Notes: generated from the sequence alone by a model not told the origin. A DNA stretch of 20,817 nucleotides from an uncultured Erysipelotrichaceae bacterium (GCA_900538465.1 UPXV01000038.1:1-20817), one strand, 5' to 3'. Positions 6,950 through 14,434 are shown, counted from the stretch's first letter. Numbers and translations: made by a program.

Positions 6950-9379
6950 TTACAAATATTTTGCAGTAATACTTTGTGATGTTTTTAAATCTGAAGGTGT
7001 TCCTTCAAAAATAACATATCCACCATTGTCTCCACCTTCAGAACCTAAATCAATAATCCAATCACTATTTCTAATAACTTGTTGATTATGTTCAACAATA
7101 ATAACACTATGGCCTTGATCTATGAGATGATGAATTAATTTTAAAAAGTGTTCAATATCTTTTGGATGTAACCCAACTGTAGGTTCATCCATTAAATATA
7201 AATGATGTTGATGAATGGGATTTTGAATTAATTCTTTAGCTAATTTTAAACGTTGACATTCTCCACCAGAAAGAGTTGTCAAAGATTGACCAAGTTGTAA
7301 ATAACCTAATCCAACATCTTGTAATAAGCTTAAAATCCTTATTAATTTTGTTTCACCCACAAAAACTTGGATTGCTTCATCAACTGATAAATCAAGAATA
7401 TCTTTAATAGAATAACCATGATATAAGATTTTTAAAACAGATTCCTTAAACTGTTGTCCATGACAAATAGGACAAATGACTTTTGTATTTGCAAAAAATA
7501 ACATATTATTATCAATATATCCTAAACCTTCACAATTTTCACAACGCCCTTGAGGAGAATTAAAAGAAAAATATTTTGATGTCATATGAGCTTCTTTTGC
7601 TTGTGTTGTTTTGGCAAAGATATTTCTTATCTCTTGATAAGCATCACTATAAGTGGCAATATTAGAACGTTTCATTTTTGTTATGGGAAATTGATTGATT
7701 TCAATAAGAGAATCAAATTGTTCAAGACCAGAAATTGTAGCATGTCTTTTTGCAAGAACATCAAAAATAAGTGTTGACTTTCCTGAACCAGATGGTCCCG
7801 TTATTGTGACTAAACAGTGGGTAGGAATAGATAAAGAAATATGTTTTAAATTAAATTGATGTGCGTCTTCAATCACAATATGATTTTTTGAAGGTTGATG
7901 TAAAGATTGAATAGGGGTTTCTTTTAATAAATATTGCCCAGTATAAGATTGGCAATGGCTAATAATATCATGAAGATGCCCTTGGGCAATTATCTCTCCA
8001 CCATGCTTTCCAGATTCAGGACCCATATCAATTATATAATCTGCTGCTTTGATAATATCAATATCATGTTCAATGACAAGGACAGTGTTTCCAAGTTTAA
8101 TTAATTGTTTTATCATAGAGATTAATCCTTGGGTGTCTTTAGGATGTAAACCGGCTGTTGGTTCATCTAAAATATAAATAATTCCAGAAAGTTCACTATC
8201 AATTGCGGCTGCCAATCTGATTCTTTGAAGTTCTCCTCCAGATAAAGTGATGATTTGTCTATTTAATGTTAAATATCCTAAACCGACTTTAAGAAAACGA
8301 TTGATTTTTGTTTCAATATCTAAGAAATAATCTTCAACGAATGATAGATGGCGAAGAGGTAAAGAGGATTTTAATGTTTTGATCCAAACATTTAACTTTT
8401 CTAAAGAATAGTTATTGAGCTGGGGTAAACGTGTATGATTGACTGTGACATTTCGACTGAGTGAATTCAGTCTTTCTCCATGACAATCAGGACATTCTTT
8501 CATTTCAAAATATTCATTTAATCTTTCTGAATCACCATTTTTATCAGCTAAACGACGCCATAAAATAGGAAAGATTCCTTCAAACTTTCCTGCTGTTGTT
8601 TGAAGAGGTGGAAGTATATCCGGATAAGTTTTTTTCACAAGTTCACATTCTACACCATCATAAAGAATTGCTTTTTGAATATCACTCATCTGTTCAACAG
8701 GAATATCTTTAGGAATAGGAAGAGAATAGTGTTGATAGGCTTTATAGAGAATTGAAATTTGATATTTTCCATATTGCTTTTCAAAATAACGAACGGCTCC
8801 GTCTCCTAAAGATAATGTTTCATCAATCACTTTCTCTTTTTTGATTGTATGAATATGTCCTAGACCAAAACAAGTTGGACAAGCGCCTTCTTTCGTATTA
8901 AAAGAAAAATGTGAACGTGTTAGTTTATCCATTTTGAAGCCACAATGAGGACAATACATATAAACATAAAAATCTTGATGAACTTTTTTTGTTTCTTCAT
9001 GACAATCAGCAGAAGAAATAAGCTTATGGCAATGAGGACATTCTCTTATACTTAATTTTTCATAAATCATTCTTAAATCAGTATAAATATCACTGATTGT
9101 ACCAACTGTCGATCTTGGATTATGATTATTATCATTTTGAGTTAAAACAATGGCAGGAGAAGCATAACGAATACGTTCGACATTTGGTTTATGTATTCCT
9201 TGTAGTGCCATAGCTTCTAAATATTGTCTTTGGCATTCATTAAATAAAACATCAACCAATAAAGTTGATTTTCCACAACCAGACAATCCTGTAAAAACAA
9301 CCAATTGATTTTTAGGAATCTTTAATGATATATTTTTTAAATTTCCTTCATTTGCATGAATAATTTCAATATATTGCAT
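6950..9379 (-). CDS. Compact UvrA-like ATP-binding cassette protein
   Basis: UvrA-superfamily tandem ABC ATPase of 809 residues, against about 940 in nucleotide-excision-repair UvrA. First half: Walker A GLSGCGKST (31-39), NPRSTVGT (87-94), signature LSGGELQR (379-386), Walker B ILDEPTAGLHP (403-413). Second half: GPSGSGKST (528-536), LSGGECQR (703-710), LMDEPTVGLHP (729-739). Zinc CxxC pairs are at 114/117, 143/146, 167/170, 296/299, 613/616 and 636/639. The stretch between residues 110 and 165, which in full UvrA holds the UvrB-binding domain, is much shorter, so coupling to UvrB is doubtful. Related short UvrA proteins include DrrC/LmrC-type self-resistance proteins, but a resistance role here is only a possibility. 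The start at 9379 is fixed by AAAGGAG 9 bp upstream. Confidence 0.88.
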   Translation of the reverse strand: MQYIEIIHANEGNLKNISLKIPKNQLVVFTGLSGCGKSTLLVDVLFNECQRQYLEAMALQGIHKPNVERIRYASPAIVLTQNDNNHNPRSTVGTISDIYTDLRMIYEKLSIRECPHCHKLISSADCHEETKKVHQDFYVYMYCPHCGFKMDKLTRSHFSFNTKEGACPTCFGLGHIHTIKKEKVIDETLSLGDGAVRYFEKQYGKYQISILYKAYQHYSLPIPKDIPVEQMSDIQKAILYDGVECELVKKTYPDILPPLQTTAGKFEGIFPILWRRLADKNGDSERLNEYFEMKECPDCHGERLNSLSRNVTVNHTRLPQLNNYSLEKLNVWIKTLKSSLPLRHLSFVEDYFLDIETKINRFLKVGLGYLTLNRQIITLSGGELQRIRLAAAIDSELSGIIYILDEPTAGLHPKDTQGLISMIKQLIKLGNTVLVIEHDIDIIKAADYIIDMGPESGKHGGEIIAQGHLHDIISHCQSYTGQYLLKETPIQSLHQPSKNHIVIEDAHQFNLKHISLSIPTHCLVTITGPSGSGKSTLIFDVLAKRHATISGLEQFDSLIEINQFPITKMKRSNIATYSDAYQEIRNIFAKTTQAKEAHMTSKYFSFNSPQGRCENCEGLGYIDNNMLFFANTKVICPICHGQQFKESVLKILYHGYSIKDILDLSVDEAIQVFVGETKLIRILSLLQDVGLGYLQLGQSLTTLSGGECQRLKLAKELIQNPIHQHHLYLMDEPTVGLHPKDIEHFLKLIHHLIDQGHSVIIVEHNQQVIRNSDWIIDLGSEGGDNGGYVIFEGTPSDLKTSQSITAKYL

Positions 9380-9406
9380 AATTTCTTCTCCTTTATATGT
9401 ATTTTC

Positions 9407-9435
9407 ATTATACAATAATGATATATAAAAAGAAT
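9407..9435 (-). promoter_or_regulatory. Probable promoter of the UvrA-like gene
   Basis: A perfect minus-strand TATAAT lies at 9407-9412, about 28 bp before the start codon. No good -35 hexamer is seen at 16-18 bp (ATTCTT/TTCTTT only), so only the -10 is convincing. Confidence 0.4.
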
Positions 9436-9477
9436 AAAAATCTTTATAAATAACCATTTTTATAAAGAATTAAAAAA

Positions 9478-9491
9478 AGAAAGCGTTAACT
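9478..9491. promoter_or_regulatory. CcpA cre-like / LacI-family operator
   Basis: AGAAAGCGTTAACT differs from the classical cre TGAAAGCGTTAACA only at its outermost bases. It lies between the divergent UvrA-like and PurF-like genes, 87 bp before the latter. This suggests carbon-catabolite or another LacI-family control of one or both genes; which one is not visible. Confidence 0.45.
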
Positions 9492-9577
9492 TATAAAAAA
9501 TCATTGATTAATTATAGACTTTCAAAAAAAAATAAACTAAAATAAGTGTGAAAATTGTCAAAAAAGGAGAACTATAT

Positions 9578-10987
9578 ATGAGTGGATTTTTTGGAGTAGC
9601 GTCAAAAAATGATTGTGTTATGGATTTATTCTTTGGGGTAGATTATCATTCTCATTTAGGAACAAGAAGAGGTGGTATGGCAGTTTATGGAAAGGATGGA
9701 TTTAACCGTTCTATTCATAATATTGAAAATTCCCCTTTTAGAACAAAGTTTGATAAAGATGTTGAGGAATTTGAAGGGAATATTGGAATTGGATGTATTT
9801 CTGATAATGAAGCACAACCTTTGTTGGTAAATTCTCATTTGGGATCTTTTGCGATTACAACTGTTGGAAGAGTGAATAATTTAGAGGAATTAAAAGATAA
9901 ATGTTTTGAATATGGAAAGACACATTTCTTGGAAATGAGTGGAGGAGTTATTAATCCAACTGAATTAGTAGCGGCTTTAATTAATCAAAAGGATTCTATT
10001 GTAGAAGGAATTAAACATGTTCAAGATGTTGTAAAAGGATCAATGAGTATTTTGATTATGACAAAAGATGGAATCTATTGTGCAAGAGATAAGTATGGAA
10101 GAACTCCAGTCATTATTGGTACAAAAGATGATGCGAATTGTGTCACATTTGAAAGTTCAGCATTCTTAAATCTTGGATATCATCATGATAGAGATTTAGG
10201 TCCTGGAGAAATTGTTTTCATGACTCATGATTTTATTAAACAAGAACAAAAACCTTTTGAAAAAATGAAAATTTGTTCATTCTTATGGGTTTACTATGGA
10301 TATCCTACTTCTACATATGAAGGTGTAAATGTTGAAGTTATGCGTAATCGATGTGGAGAATTATTATCAAAACGTGATGATGTATCTCCAGATAGTGTAG
10401 CAGGTGTACCAGATTCAGGAATCGCACATGCTGTGGGATATGCAAATAATTCTGGAATCCCATTTGCTAGACCATTTATAAAGTATACTCCAACTTGGCC
10501 TCGTTCTTTTATGCCTTCTAGTCAAGGTCAAAGAAACTTAATAGCAAAAATGAAATTAATTCCTGTTCAAGAATTAATTAAAGATAAGAGTTTATTATTA
10601 ATTGATGATTCTATTGTAAGAGGAACACAATTAAGAGAAACAACAGAATTCTTATATGAATCAGGGGCTAGAGAAGTTCATGTAAGACCAGCATGTCCAC
10701 CAATTTTATTTGGATGTAAGTTCTTAAACTTCTCTCGTTCAAGTTCAGAAATGGATTTAATCACAAGACGTGTTATTCGTGATTTAGAAGGAACAGAAAA
10801 TCCTAGTCATGAATTATTACAAGAATATGCTGATCCTGATAATCCAAAATATCAAACTATGTTAGAAGAAATTCGTAGACGCTTAAAATTCACTTCTTTA
10901 AGATATCATCGTTTAGACGATATGATTGAATCAATTGGTTTAAAACCATGTGATTTATGTACATATTGCTTTAGTGGTGAAGAATAA
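9578..10987 (+). CDS. PurF-like amidophosphoribosyltransferase paralogue lacking the glutaminase cysteine
   Basis: Ntn-hydrolase plus phosphoribosyltransferase architecture of glutamine PRPP amidotransferase (469 residues, the usual length). The start at ATG 9578 has AAGGAG 8 bp upstream and gives MSGFFGVASK: the position of the essential N-terminal Cys (MCG...FG in the family) is Ser2. Other glutaminase features are also altered: the usual HNG is TVG (95-97) and the HVRYxT motif is GIGCIS (70-75). The PRPP loop LLIDDSIVRGT (340-350) is intact. Cys233, Cys380 and the CDLCTYC tail (458-464) could hold the [4Fe-4S] cluster of Bacillus-type PurF. It may bind PRPP and use free ammonia or another amine, or be regulatory. 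No other purine gene is adjacent. Confidence 0.85.
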   Translation: MSGFFGVASKNDCVMDLFFGVDYHSHLGTRRGGMAVYGKDGFNRSIHNIENSPFRTKFDKDVEEFEGNIGIGCISDNEAQPLLVNSHLGSFAITTVGRVNNLEELKDKCFEYGKTHFLEMSGGVINPTELVAALINQKDSIVEGIKHVQDVVKGSMSILIMTKDGIYCARDKYGRTPVIIGTKDDANCVTFESSAFLNLGYHHDRDLGPGEIVFMTHDFIKQEQKPFEKMKICSFLWVYYGYPTSTYEGVNVEVMRNRCGELLSKRDDVSPDSVAGVPDSGIAHAVGYANNSGIPFARPFIKYTPTWPRSFMPSSQGQRNLIAKMKLIPVQELIKDKSLLLIDDSIVRGTQLRETTEFLYESGAREVHVRPACPPILFGCKFLNFSRSSSEMDLITRRVIRDLEGTENPSHELLQEYADPDNPKYQTMLEEIRRRLKFTSLRYHRLDDMIESIGLKPCDLCTYCFSGEE

Positions 10988-10999
10988 ATTATAATGATG

Positions 11000-11036
11000 A
11001 AGGGATAGGTTTATTGATAAACTTGTCCTTTTTTTG
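11000..11036 (+). terminator. Terminator of the PurF-like gene
   Basis: AAGGGATAGGTTTA (from 11000) pairs with TAAACTTGTCCTT, using two G-T pairs and one bulged G, around a TTGA loop. A run of seven or more T follows. Confidence 0.75.
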
Positions 11037-11065
11037 AAAAAGAACACTTTGATGTGTTCCTTTTT
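11037..11065 (-). terminator. Terminator of the CAP-domain gene
   Basis: AAAAAGAACAC, loop TTTGAT, GTGTTCCTTTTT. The stem is A/T-flanked on both sides, so it can work in both directions. It ends 3 bp before the CAP gene stop codon on the minus strand. Confidence 0.75.
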
Positions 11066-11067
11066 AA

Positions 11068-11703
11068 TTATGCAATATAATGTTGGGCAATTGTTATAAT
11101 ATAAAGATTATCTTTTGAAGATACATCAATACCAATATTGACTTTTTTATATTCTGTATTTGTCATGACGTGATAATGAGTAGGACTATTGACAAGTCCA
11201 TTATGTAATTGTTTAACAATTTGAATGAGTTCTTCATCACTGAAATCATGAATATTTATTCTTGTTTGAGCTAGATTTTCTCCGTGGGGAGTTATTTTTA
11301 TATTGATAATATTGGTAAGTGTTGTATTCCATCGACTTCCATTAGGTCTTGTATGAGACCATTTTTGTGATGCTTCATGCGCTCTTGTTTGACAACTTGC
11401 TAGTAATTGACTATCTAAAGAGACTGCCTGTTGTCTTTCTTGGTTAATTAGTTGGACAAAGGTAGAACGCATAAGTGTAATTTGATGAGAATTGAAAATT
11501 TTATTTTGAGTGAAAGTTGTTTTGGAAGTTTGTTGTGATGGTTTTTGAGATGGCTTTTTTGTCTCTTTTTTTGGTGCAGTTATCTTTTCCTCCTTTTGGA
11601 CATTTTGAGAAGTATTAATAAGAGATGTAACTTGAGTTGATATAGACACTTGTGTTGATACAATCATCAGTGTCATCAAAATAATATTCAAATATGTTTT
11701 CAT
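11068..11703 (-). CDS. Secreted CAP-domain (SCP/PR1-like) protein
   Basis: Extracellular protein of 211 residues. The N-terminus MKTYLNIILMTLMIVSTQVS is a signal peptide, though with a weakly basic n-region; it may stay as an anchor. A Lys/Ser/Gln-rich low-complexity linker (about 36-68) leads to a CAP domain (about 75-210). Hallmarks are WSHTRPNGSRW (115-125, His117), HGENLA (140-145, Glu142), MTNTEYKKVNIGI (180-192, Glu184) and the final strand ITIAQHY (204-209 region, His208). These correspond to the conserved His/Glu cavity of the family; B. subtilis YkwD is similar in type. Molecular activity is unknown for most bacterial CAP proteins. Monocistronic, with GGAAAGGAA upstream of the ATG. 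Confidence 0.88.
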   Translation of the reverse strand: MKTYLNIILMTLMIVSTQVSISTQVTSLINTSQNVQKEEKITAPKKETKKPSQKPSQQTSKTTFTQNKIFNSHQITLMRSTFVQLINQERQQAVSLDSQLLASCQTRAHEASQKWSHTRPNGSRWNTTLTNIINIKITPHGENLAQTRINIHDFSDEELIQIVKQLHNGLVNSPTHYHVMTNTEYKKVNIGIDVSSKDNLYIITIAQHYIA

Positions 11704-11742
11704 AAATTTTTCCTTTCCAAAGAAAAGAAGTTTGCTAAAAGC

Positions 11743-11751
11743 ATTATATCA
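11743..11751 (-). promoter_or_regulatory. Extended -10 promoter of the CAP-domain gene
   Basis: Minus strand TGATATAAT at 11743-11751 (TG, one base, TATAAT), about 40 bp before the start codon. The -35 region is only T-rich, as expected for extended -10 promoters. Confidence 0.55.
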
Positions 11752-11779
11752 TAATTTGCAATAAGAAAAAAGATGGTAT

Positions 11780-11800
11780 ATAAAAATAATGTATTTTTAT
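11780..11800. repeat. AT-rich inverted repeat upstream of the ttcA-like promoter
   Basis: ATAAAAATA (11780-11788) and TATTTTTAT (11792-11800) are perfect inverted arms around ATG. The repeat lies 18 bp upstream of the -35. It could be an operator or simply AT-rich background. Confidence 0.3.
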
Positions 11801-11817
11801 GAATGTGATAAAAAGAA

Positions 11818-11846
11818 TTGCGTTCAAAGAGACGTTCATGTAAAAT
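11818..11846 (+). promoter_or_regulatory. Promoter of the tRNA-modification operon
   Basis: TTGCGT (11818-11823), 17 bp spacer, TAAAAT (11841-11846). The ribosome binding site AAGGAGG follows within about 15 bp of the predicted start point, so the leader is very short. Confidence 0.55.
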
Positions 11847-11868
11847 GAAACAAGCAAGGAGGATGACT

Positions 11869-12705
11869 ATGGATAGAACAAAAGTGATTGAACAAAGTAT
11901 AATAAAAAAATATCGAAAACCTATTTGGCGTAAGTTTGTTAAAGGTGTACAAACTTATGATTTAATACAACCTGGAGATAAAATTGCAGTCTGTATTTCT
12001 GGTGGAAAAGATTCCATGCTGATGGCAAAATTATTACAAGAATTAAAAAGACATGGTAAGTTTGATTTTGGCTTGGTTTTTCTATCTATGGATCCTGGAT
12101 ATAATGAAAAAAATCGTCAAAGAATAGAAGAGAACGCAAAAATACTTGATATTCCAGTTCAATTTTTTGAATCTGATATTTTTCAAGTTGTGACTAATAT
12201 TGAAAAATCTCCTTGTTATTTATGTGCAAGAATGAGACGGGGATTTCTCTATGCGAAAGCAAAAGAATTGGGATGTAATAAAATAGCTTTAGGACATCAT
12301 TTTGATGATGTGATTGAAACAATTTTAATGGGGATGTTTTATGGTTCTCAAGTTCAAACAATGATGCCAAAACTTCATAGTACAAATTTTGAGGGTATGG
12401 AATTAATTAGACCTATGTATCTTATTGAAGAAAAAGATATTATTCATTGGTGTGAATATAATGATTTACATTTTATTCAATGTGCTTGTCGTTTTACAGA
12501 AGAAATGGAAGAATTAGGAGAAGTTCATCATACTTCTAAAAGAGAAGAAATGAAGAATTTATTAAAATATTTAGAAACAATGAATCCAAATGTCAAAAAG
12601 AATGTTTTTAAGAGTGTAGAAAATGTGAATTTGGCAACCATAATTGCCTATAGTGATGATGAAGGAAAACATCATTTCTTAGATACTTATGATAAAGGAG
12701 AATAG
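11869..12705 (+). CDS. TtcA-like PP-loop tRNA 2-thiocytidine synthetase
   Basis: PP-loop ATPase of 278 residues. TtcA adenylates and thiolates cytidine 32 in the tRNA anticodon loop using a [4Fe-4S] cluster. Seen here: PP-loop SGGKDS (44-49), CYLC (Cys116/Cys119) in the TtcA-type context CARMRRGFLYAKAKELG, then ALGHHFDDVIETILM (140-154), and a third cysteine site QCACRF (Cys205/Cys207). This is the cysteine pattern of the TtcA/TtuA group. The start at 11869 follows AAGGAGG at the right distance; upstream in-frame starts overlap that site. It is followed after 1 bp by tcdA, so the pair is one operon acting on neighbouring bases of the anticodon loop. The family is certain; C32 specificity is inferred. 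Confidence 0.85.
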   Translation: MDRTKVIEQSIIKKYRKPIWRKFVKGVQTYDLIQPGDKIAVCISGGKDSMLMAKLLQELKRHGKFDFGLVFLSMDPGYNEKNRQRIEENAKILDIPVQFFESDIFQVVTNIEKSPCYLCARMRRGFLYAKAKELGCNKIALGHHFDDVIETILMGMFYGSQVQTMMPKLHSTNFEGMELIRPMYLIEEKDIIHWCEYNDLHFIQCACRFTEEMEELGEVHHTSKREEMKNLLKYLETMNPNVKKNVFKSVENVNLATIIAYSDDEGKHHFLDTYDKGE

Positions 12706-12706
12706 T

Positions 12707-13402
12707 ATGTTTTCAAGATTTGAATTATTAATTGGTGAAGAAAAACTTCAACAACTCCATAAAAGTCATGTCCTTGTTTTTGGTGTTGGAGGAGTTGGGG
12801 GTTATGTTGTAGAGGCACTAGTAAGAAGTGGAATTGGACATATAACAATTGTAGATAATGATTGTGTTTCATTAACAAATTTGAATCGTCAAATTATTGC
12901 TACAAGAGAGACAATTGGTAAGAAGAAAGTTGAAGTTATGAAAGAACGTATTCTTTCAATTTATCCTGATTGCGATGTGACAACCTATGAGATGTTTTAT
13001 TTACCTGAAAATGCTGATACAATTAATTTAACGCAATATGATTATGTAGTTGATGCGATTGATACAATTACTTCAAAAATAGAATTGGCTGTTCGTTGTG
13101 AACGATTAGGTGTTCCTTTGATAAGCTCAATGGGGACAGGAAATAAAATGAATCCAGCCATGTTAGAGGTAAGTGATATATACAAAACATCAGTATGCCC
13201 TCTTGCAAAAGTAATGCGCAAAGAATTAAAGGCAAGAAGAGTGAAACATTTAAAAGTTGTTTATTCTAAGGAGTTACCGATCAAACCAAGAGCTTCTCAT
13301 GAACAAACGAATAAACGAGTTGTTCCAGGAAGTAGTGCATTTGTCCCATCAAGTGCAGGATTATTAATAGCGAGTGAAGTAATAAAAGATTTGCTGAAGT
13401 AG
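12707..13402 (+). CDS. tcdA: tRNA threonylcarbamoyladenosine dehydratase
   Basis: E1-like (ThiF/MoeB/HesA) enzyme that uses ATP to cyclise t6A at tRNA position 37 to ct6A; 231 residues. The N-terminal nucleotide site is GVGGVGG (26-32), followed by IVDNDCVSLTNLNRQ (48-62), the adenylation-site region with Asp and Arg. YVVDAIDT and ISSMGTGNKMNP follow, and CPLAKVMRKELK has a conserved cysteine typical of TcdA. It is shorter than MoeB/ThiF-with-rhodanese forms and lacks their CxxC zinc pairs, which supports TcdA. The start at 12707 is 1 bp after the ttcA-like stop, with AAAGGAG inside that gene's end; the ATG at 12689 has no such site. Translational coupling is likely. Confidence 0.9.
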   Translation: MFSRFELLIGEEKLQQLHKSHVLVFGVGGVGGYVVEALVRSGIGHITIVDNDCVSLTNLNRQIIATRETIGKKKVEVMKERILSIYPDCDVTTYEMFYLPENADTINLTQYDYVVDAIDTITSKIELAVRCERLGVPLISSMGTGNKMNPAMLEVSDIYKTSVCPLAKVMRKELKARRVKHLKVVYSKELPIKPRASHEQTNKRVVPGSSAFVPSSAGLLIASEVIKDLLK

Positions 13403-13413
13403 GCAAATCTTTT
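13384..13413 (+). terminator. Terminator of the ttcA-like/tcdA operon
   Basis: AAAAGATTTGC (13384-13394) pairs with GCAAATCTTTT (13403-13413). The tcdA stop codon TAG is in the loop. Confidence 0.75.
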
Positions 13414-13414
13414 C

Positions 13415-13442
13415 ACTTTTATAAGTTCTCTTTCATAAAGTA
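13415..13442 (+). promoter_or_regulatory. SigK/SigE-like mother-cell promoter of ferritin-like gene 1
   Basis: AC (13415-13416), 17 bp, CATAAAGTA (13434-13442). This matches exactly the B. subtilis SigK consensus AC-N17-CATANNNTA as I recall it. The short consensus can occur by chance, but the next paralogue has the same -10. Confidence 0.45.
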
Positions 13443-13457
13443 ATATGAGGTGTGAAA

Positions 13458-13859
13458 ATGAAAGAGATACTACAAAATTATATTAATAATGAATGGATGT
13501 TATGTGATTTATATCAACAAGCTGCTAAACTTGCAACATTACCCCAAGAAGAAAAAGCGTTGCTAAACTTTGCAAAGAATTGTGAAGACATTCATGAAAA
13601 CTTAAAACAGATTTATTGGGAAGCTTTTGGTGAAGTCTATGAACCTCATGGTGAGAAGATAAAGATGCAAGGAGACTATCGAGATTTGTTAAATCAAATA
13701 CAAACTATAGAATTAGAATATTTTCTTGAATATCGTAGCCATACCTATCATCAAGATAATCCTTACTTCAAAGAAGCAATGCGAGAATATGCTGATTATA
13801 AATTAGCTCACACATTAGATGTTCAAGCAATGTTAATTTATATGAATGGGCATGATTAA
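13458..13859 (+). CDS. Ferritin-like four-helix protein, copy 1
   Basis: Small soluble protein of 133 residues, predicted all-helical. Its pattern is that of rubrerythrin/ferritin-like proteins of spore formers: Glu12, ENxxH-type Glu43/His46 (CEDIHEN), a middle loop FGEVYEPHG, then QGDYRDLLNQIQTIELEYF with Glu85, and KLAHT with His118. The last helix has KxxH where diiron members have ExxH, so the metal site may be incomplete. It is a clear paralogue of the next gene: both share the ATLxxExxALLxFA and QGxYRDLLNxIQxxEL motifs and a similar leader. The start at 13458 has GAGGTG 5 bp upstream. The mother-cell-like promoter suggests a spore coat or sporulation role. Fold moderately sure, function unknown. 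Confidence 0.7.
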   Translation: MKEILQNYINNEWMLCDLYQQAAKLATLPQEEKALLNFAKNCEDIHENLKQIYWEAFGEVYEPHGEKIKMQGDYRDLLNQIQTIELEYFLEYRSHTYHQDNPYFKEAMREYADYKLAHTLDVQAMLIYMNGHD

Positions 13860-13867
13860 AATTAATC

Positions 13868-13894
13868 ACAATTTTCATATCGTTTCATAGATTA
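13868..13894 (+). promoter_or_regulatory. SigK/SigE-like mother-cell promoter of ferritin-like gene 2
   Basis: AC (13868-13869), 16 bp, CATAGATTA (13886-13894), again the CATANNNTA pattern. The leader TTTCATA...TATTGAGGTG is alignable with that of copy 1. Confidence 0.42.
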
Positions 13895-13910
13895 TATTGA
13901 GGTGCATAAA

Positions 13911-14336
13911 ATGAATAGGGATCAATTACAATCTTATATTTATACAGAAAAATTATTAGCTCAACTTTATCGTAGAGCTGCCGCTCTAGCAACTTTACAA
14001 ACAGAAAGAGATGCTTTGTTGGCATTTGCAAGAGATGCTGAACAAAATGCCAATTTCTTAAATTATTTTTATCGCTTGGAATTTGGTACAGCATTTGATC
14101 CAATGGTACCAGATGTGAATATCCAAGGAAGTTATCGAGATTTATTAAATGAAATACAAAGACAAGAATTATCATCATTTTTACAATTGAGAAAGTTAAC
14201 TTATAATCAAGGGAATTCTGAATTACGAGAAACGATTAGAGCAATTACAGATACCAAATTAGGACATATTTTAACTTTACTTGCGATTGTAACAAATATG
14301 AATACTCCTGGGGCAGAAAGAAAAACAGTTATTTGA
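13911..14336 (+). CDS. Ferritin-like four-helix protein, copy 2
   Basis: Paralogue of the preceding gene, 141 residues. Equivalent positions are Glu13 (YTEKLL), Glu44 with Asn47 instead of the His of copy 1 (DAEQNANF), Glu86 (RQELSSF) and His119 (KLGHI), also with Lys rather than Glu three residues before. The metal site is therefore more degenerate than in copy 1, pointing to a structural rather than ferroxidase role. It has a 9-residue C-terminal extension (NTPGAERKTVI region) absent from copy 1. GAGGTG precedes the ATG at the same distance as in copy 1, so leader and gene were duplicated together. A terminator follows at once. It may be transcribed from its own promoter and by read-through from copy 1. 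Confidence 0.68.
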   Translation: MNRDQLQSYIYTEKLLAQLYRRAAALATLQTERDALLAFARDAEQNANFLNYFYRLEFGTAFDPMVPDVNIQGSYRDLLNEIQRQELSSFLQLRKLTYNQGNSELRETIRAITDTKLGHILTLLAIVTNMNTPGAERKTVI

Positions 14337-14342
14337 CTATTA

Positions 14343-14363
14343 GCGTACTTGGTACGCTTTTTT
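14343..14363 (+). terminator. Terminator after the ferritin-like pair
   Basis: GCGTAC (14343-14348), loop TTG, GTACGC (14352-14357), then six T. The compact GC-rich stem closes the two-gene unit. Confidence 0.85.
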
Positions 14364-14390
14364 AAATATTAAAATAAAAATAATATATAA

Positions 14391-14412
14391 TTTTGTTAAA
14401 AAATTAACAAAA
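14391..14412. repeat. Inverted repeat overlapping the surface-protein promoter
   Basis: TTTTGTTAA (14391-14399) and TTAACAAAA (14404-14412) are perfect inverted arms around AAAA. The right arm contains the presumed -35, so a bound repressor would block transcription; this role is inferred. Confidence 0.4.
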
Positions 14413-14434
14413 AGTATTGAAAATGTATTATAAT
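14404..14434 (+). promoter_or_regulatory. Probable promoter of the surface-protein gene
   Basis: TTAACA (14404-14409), 19 bp, TATAAT (14429-14434). The transcript would have a leader of about 115 nt, in which I see only a 23-codon open frame (14461-14532) without a ribosome binding site, and no riboswitch that I recognise. Confidence 0.5.
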
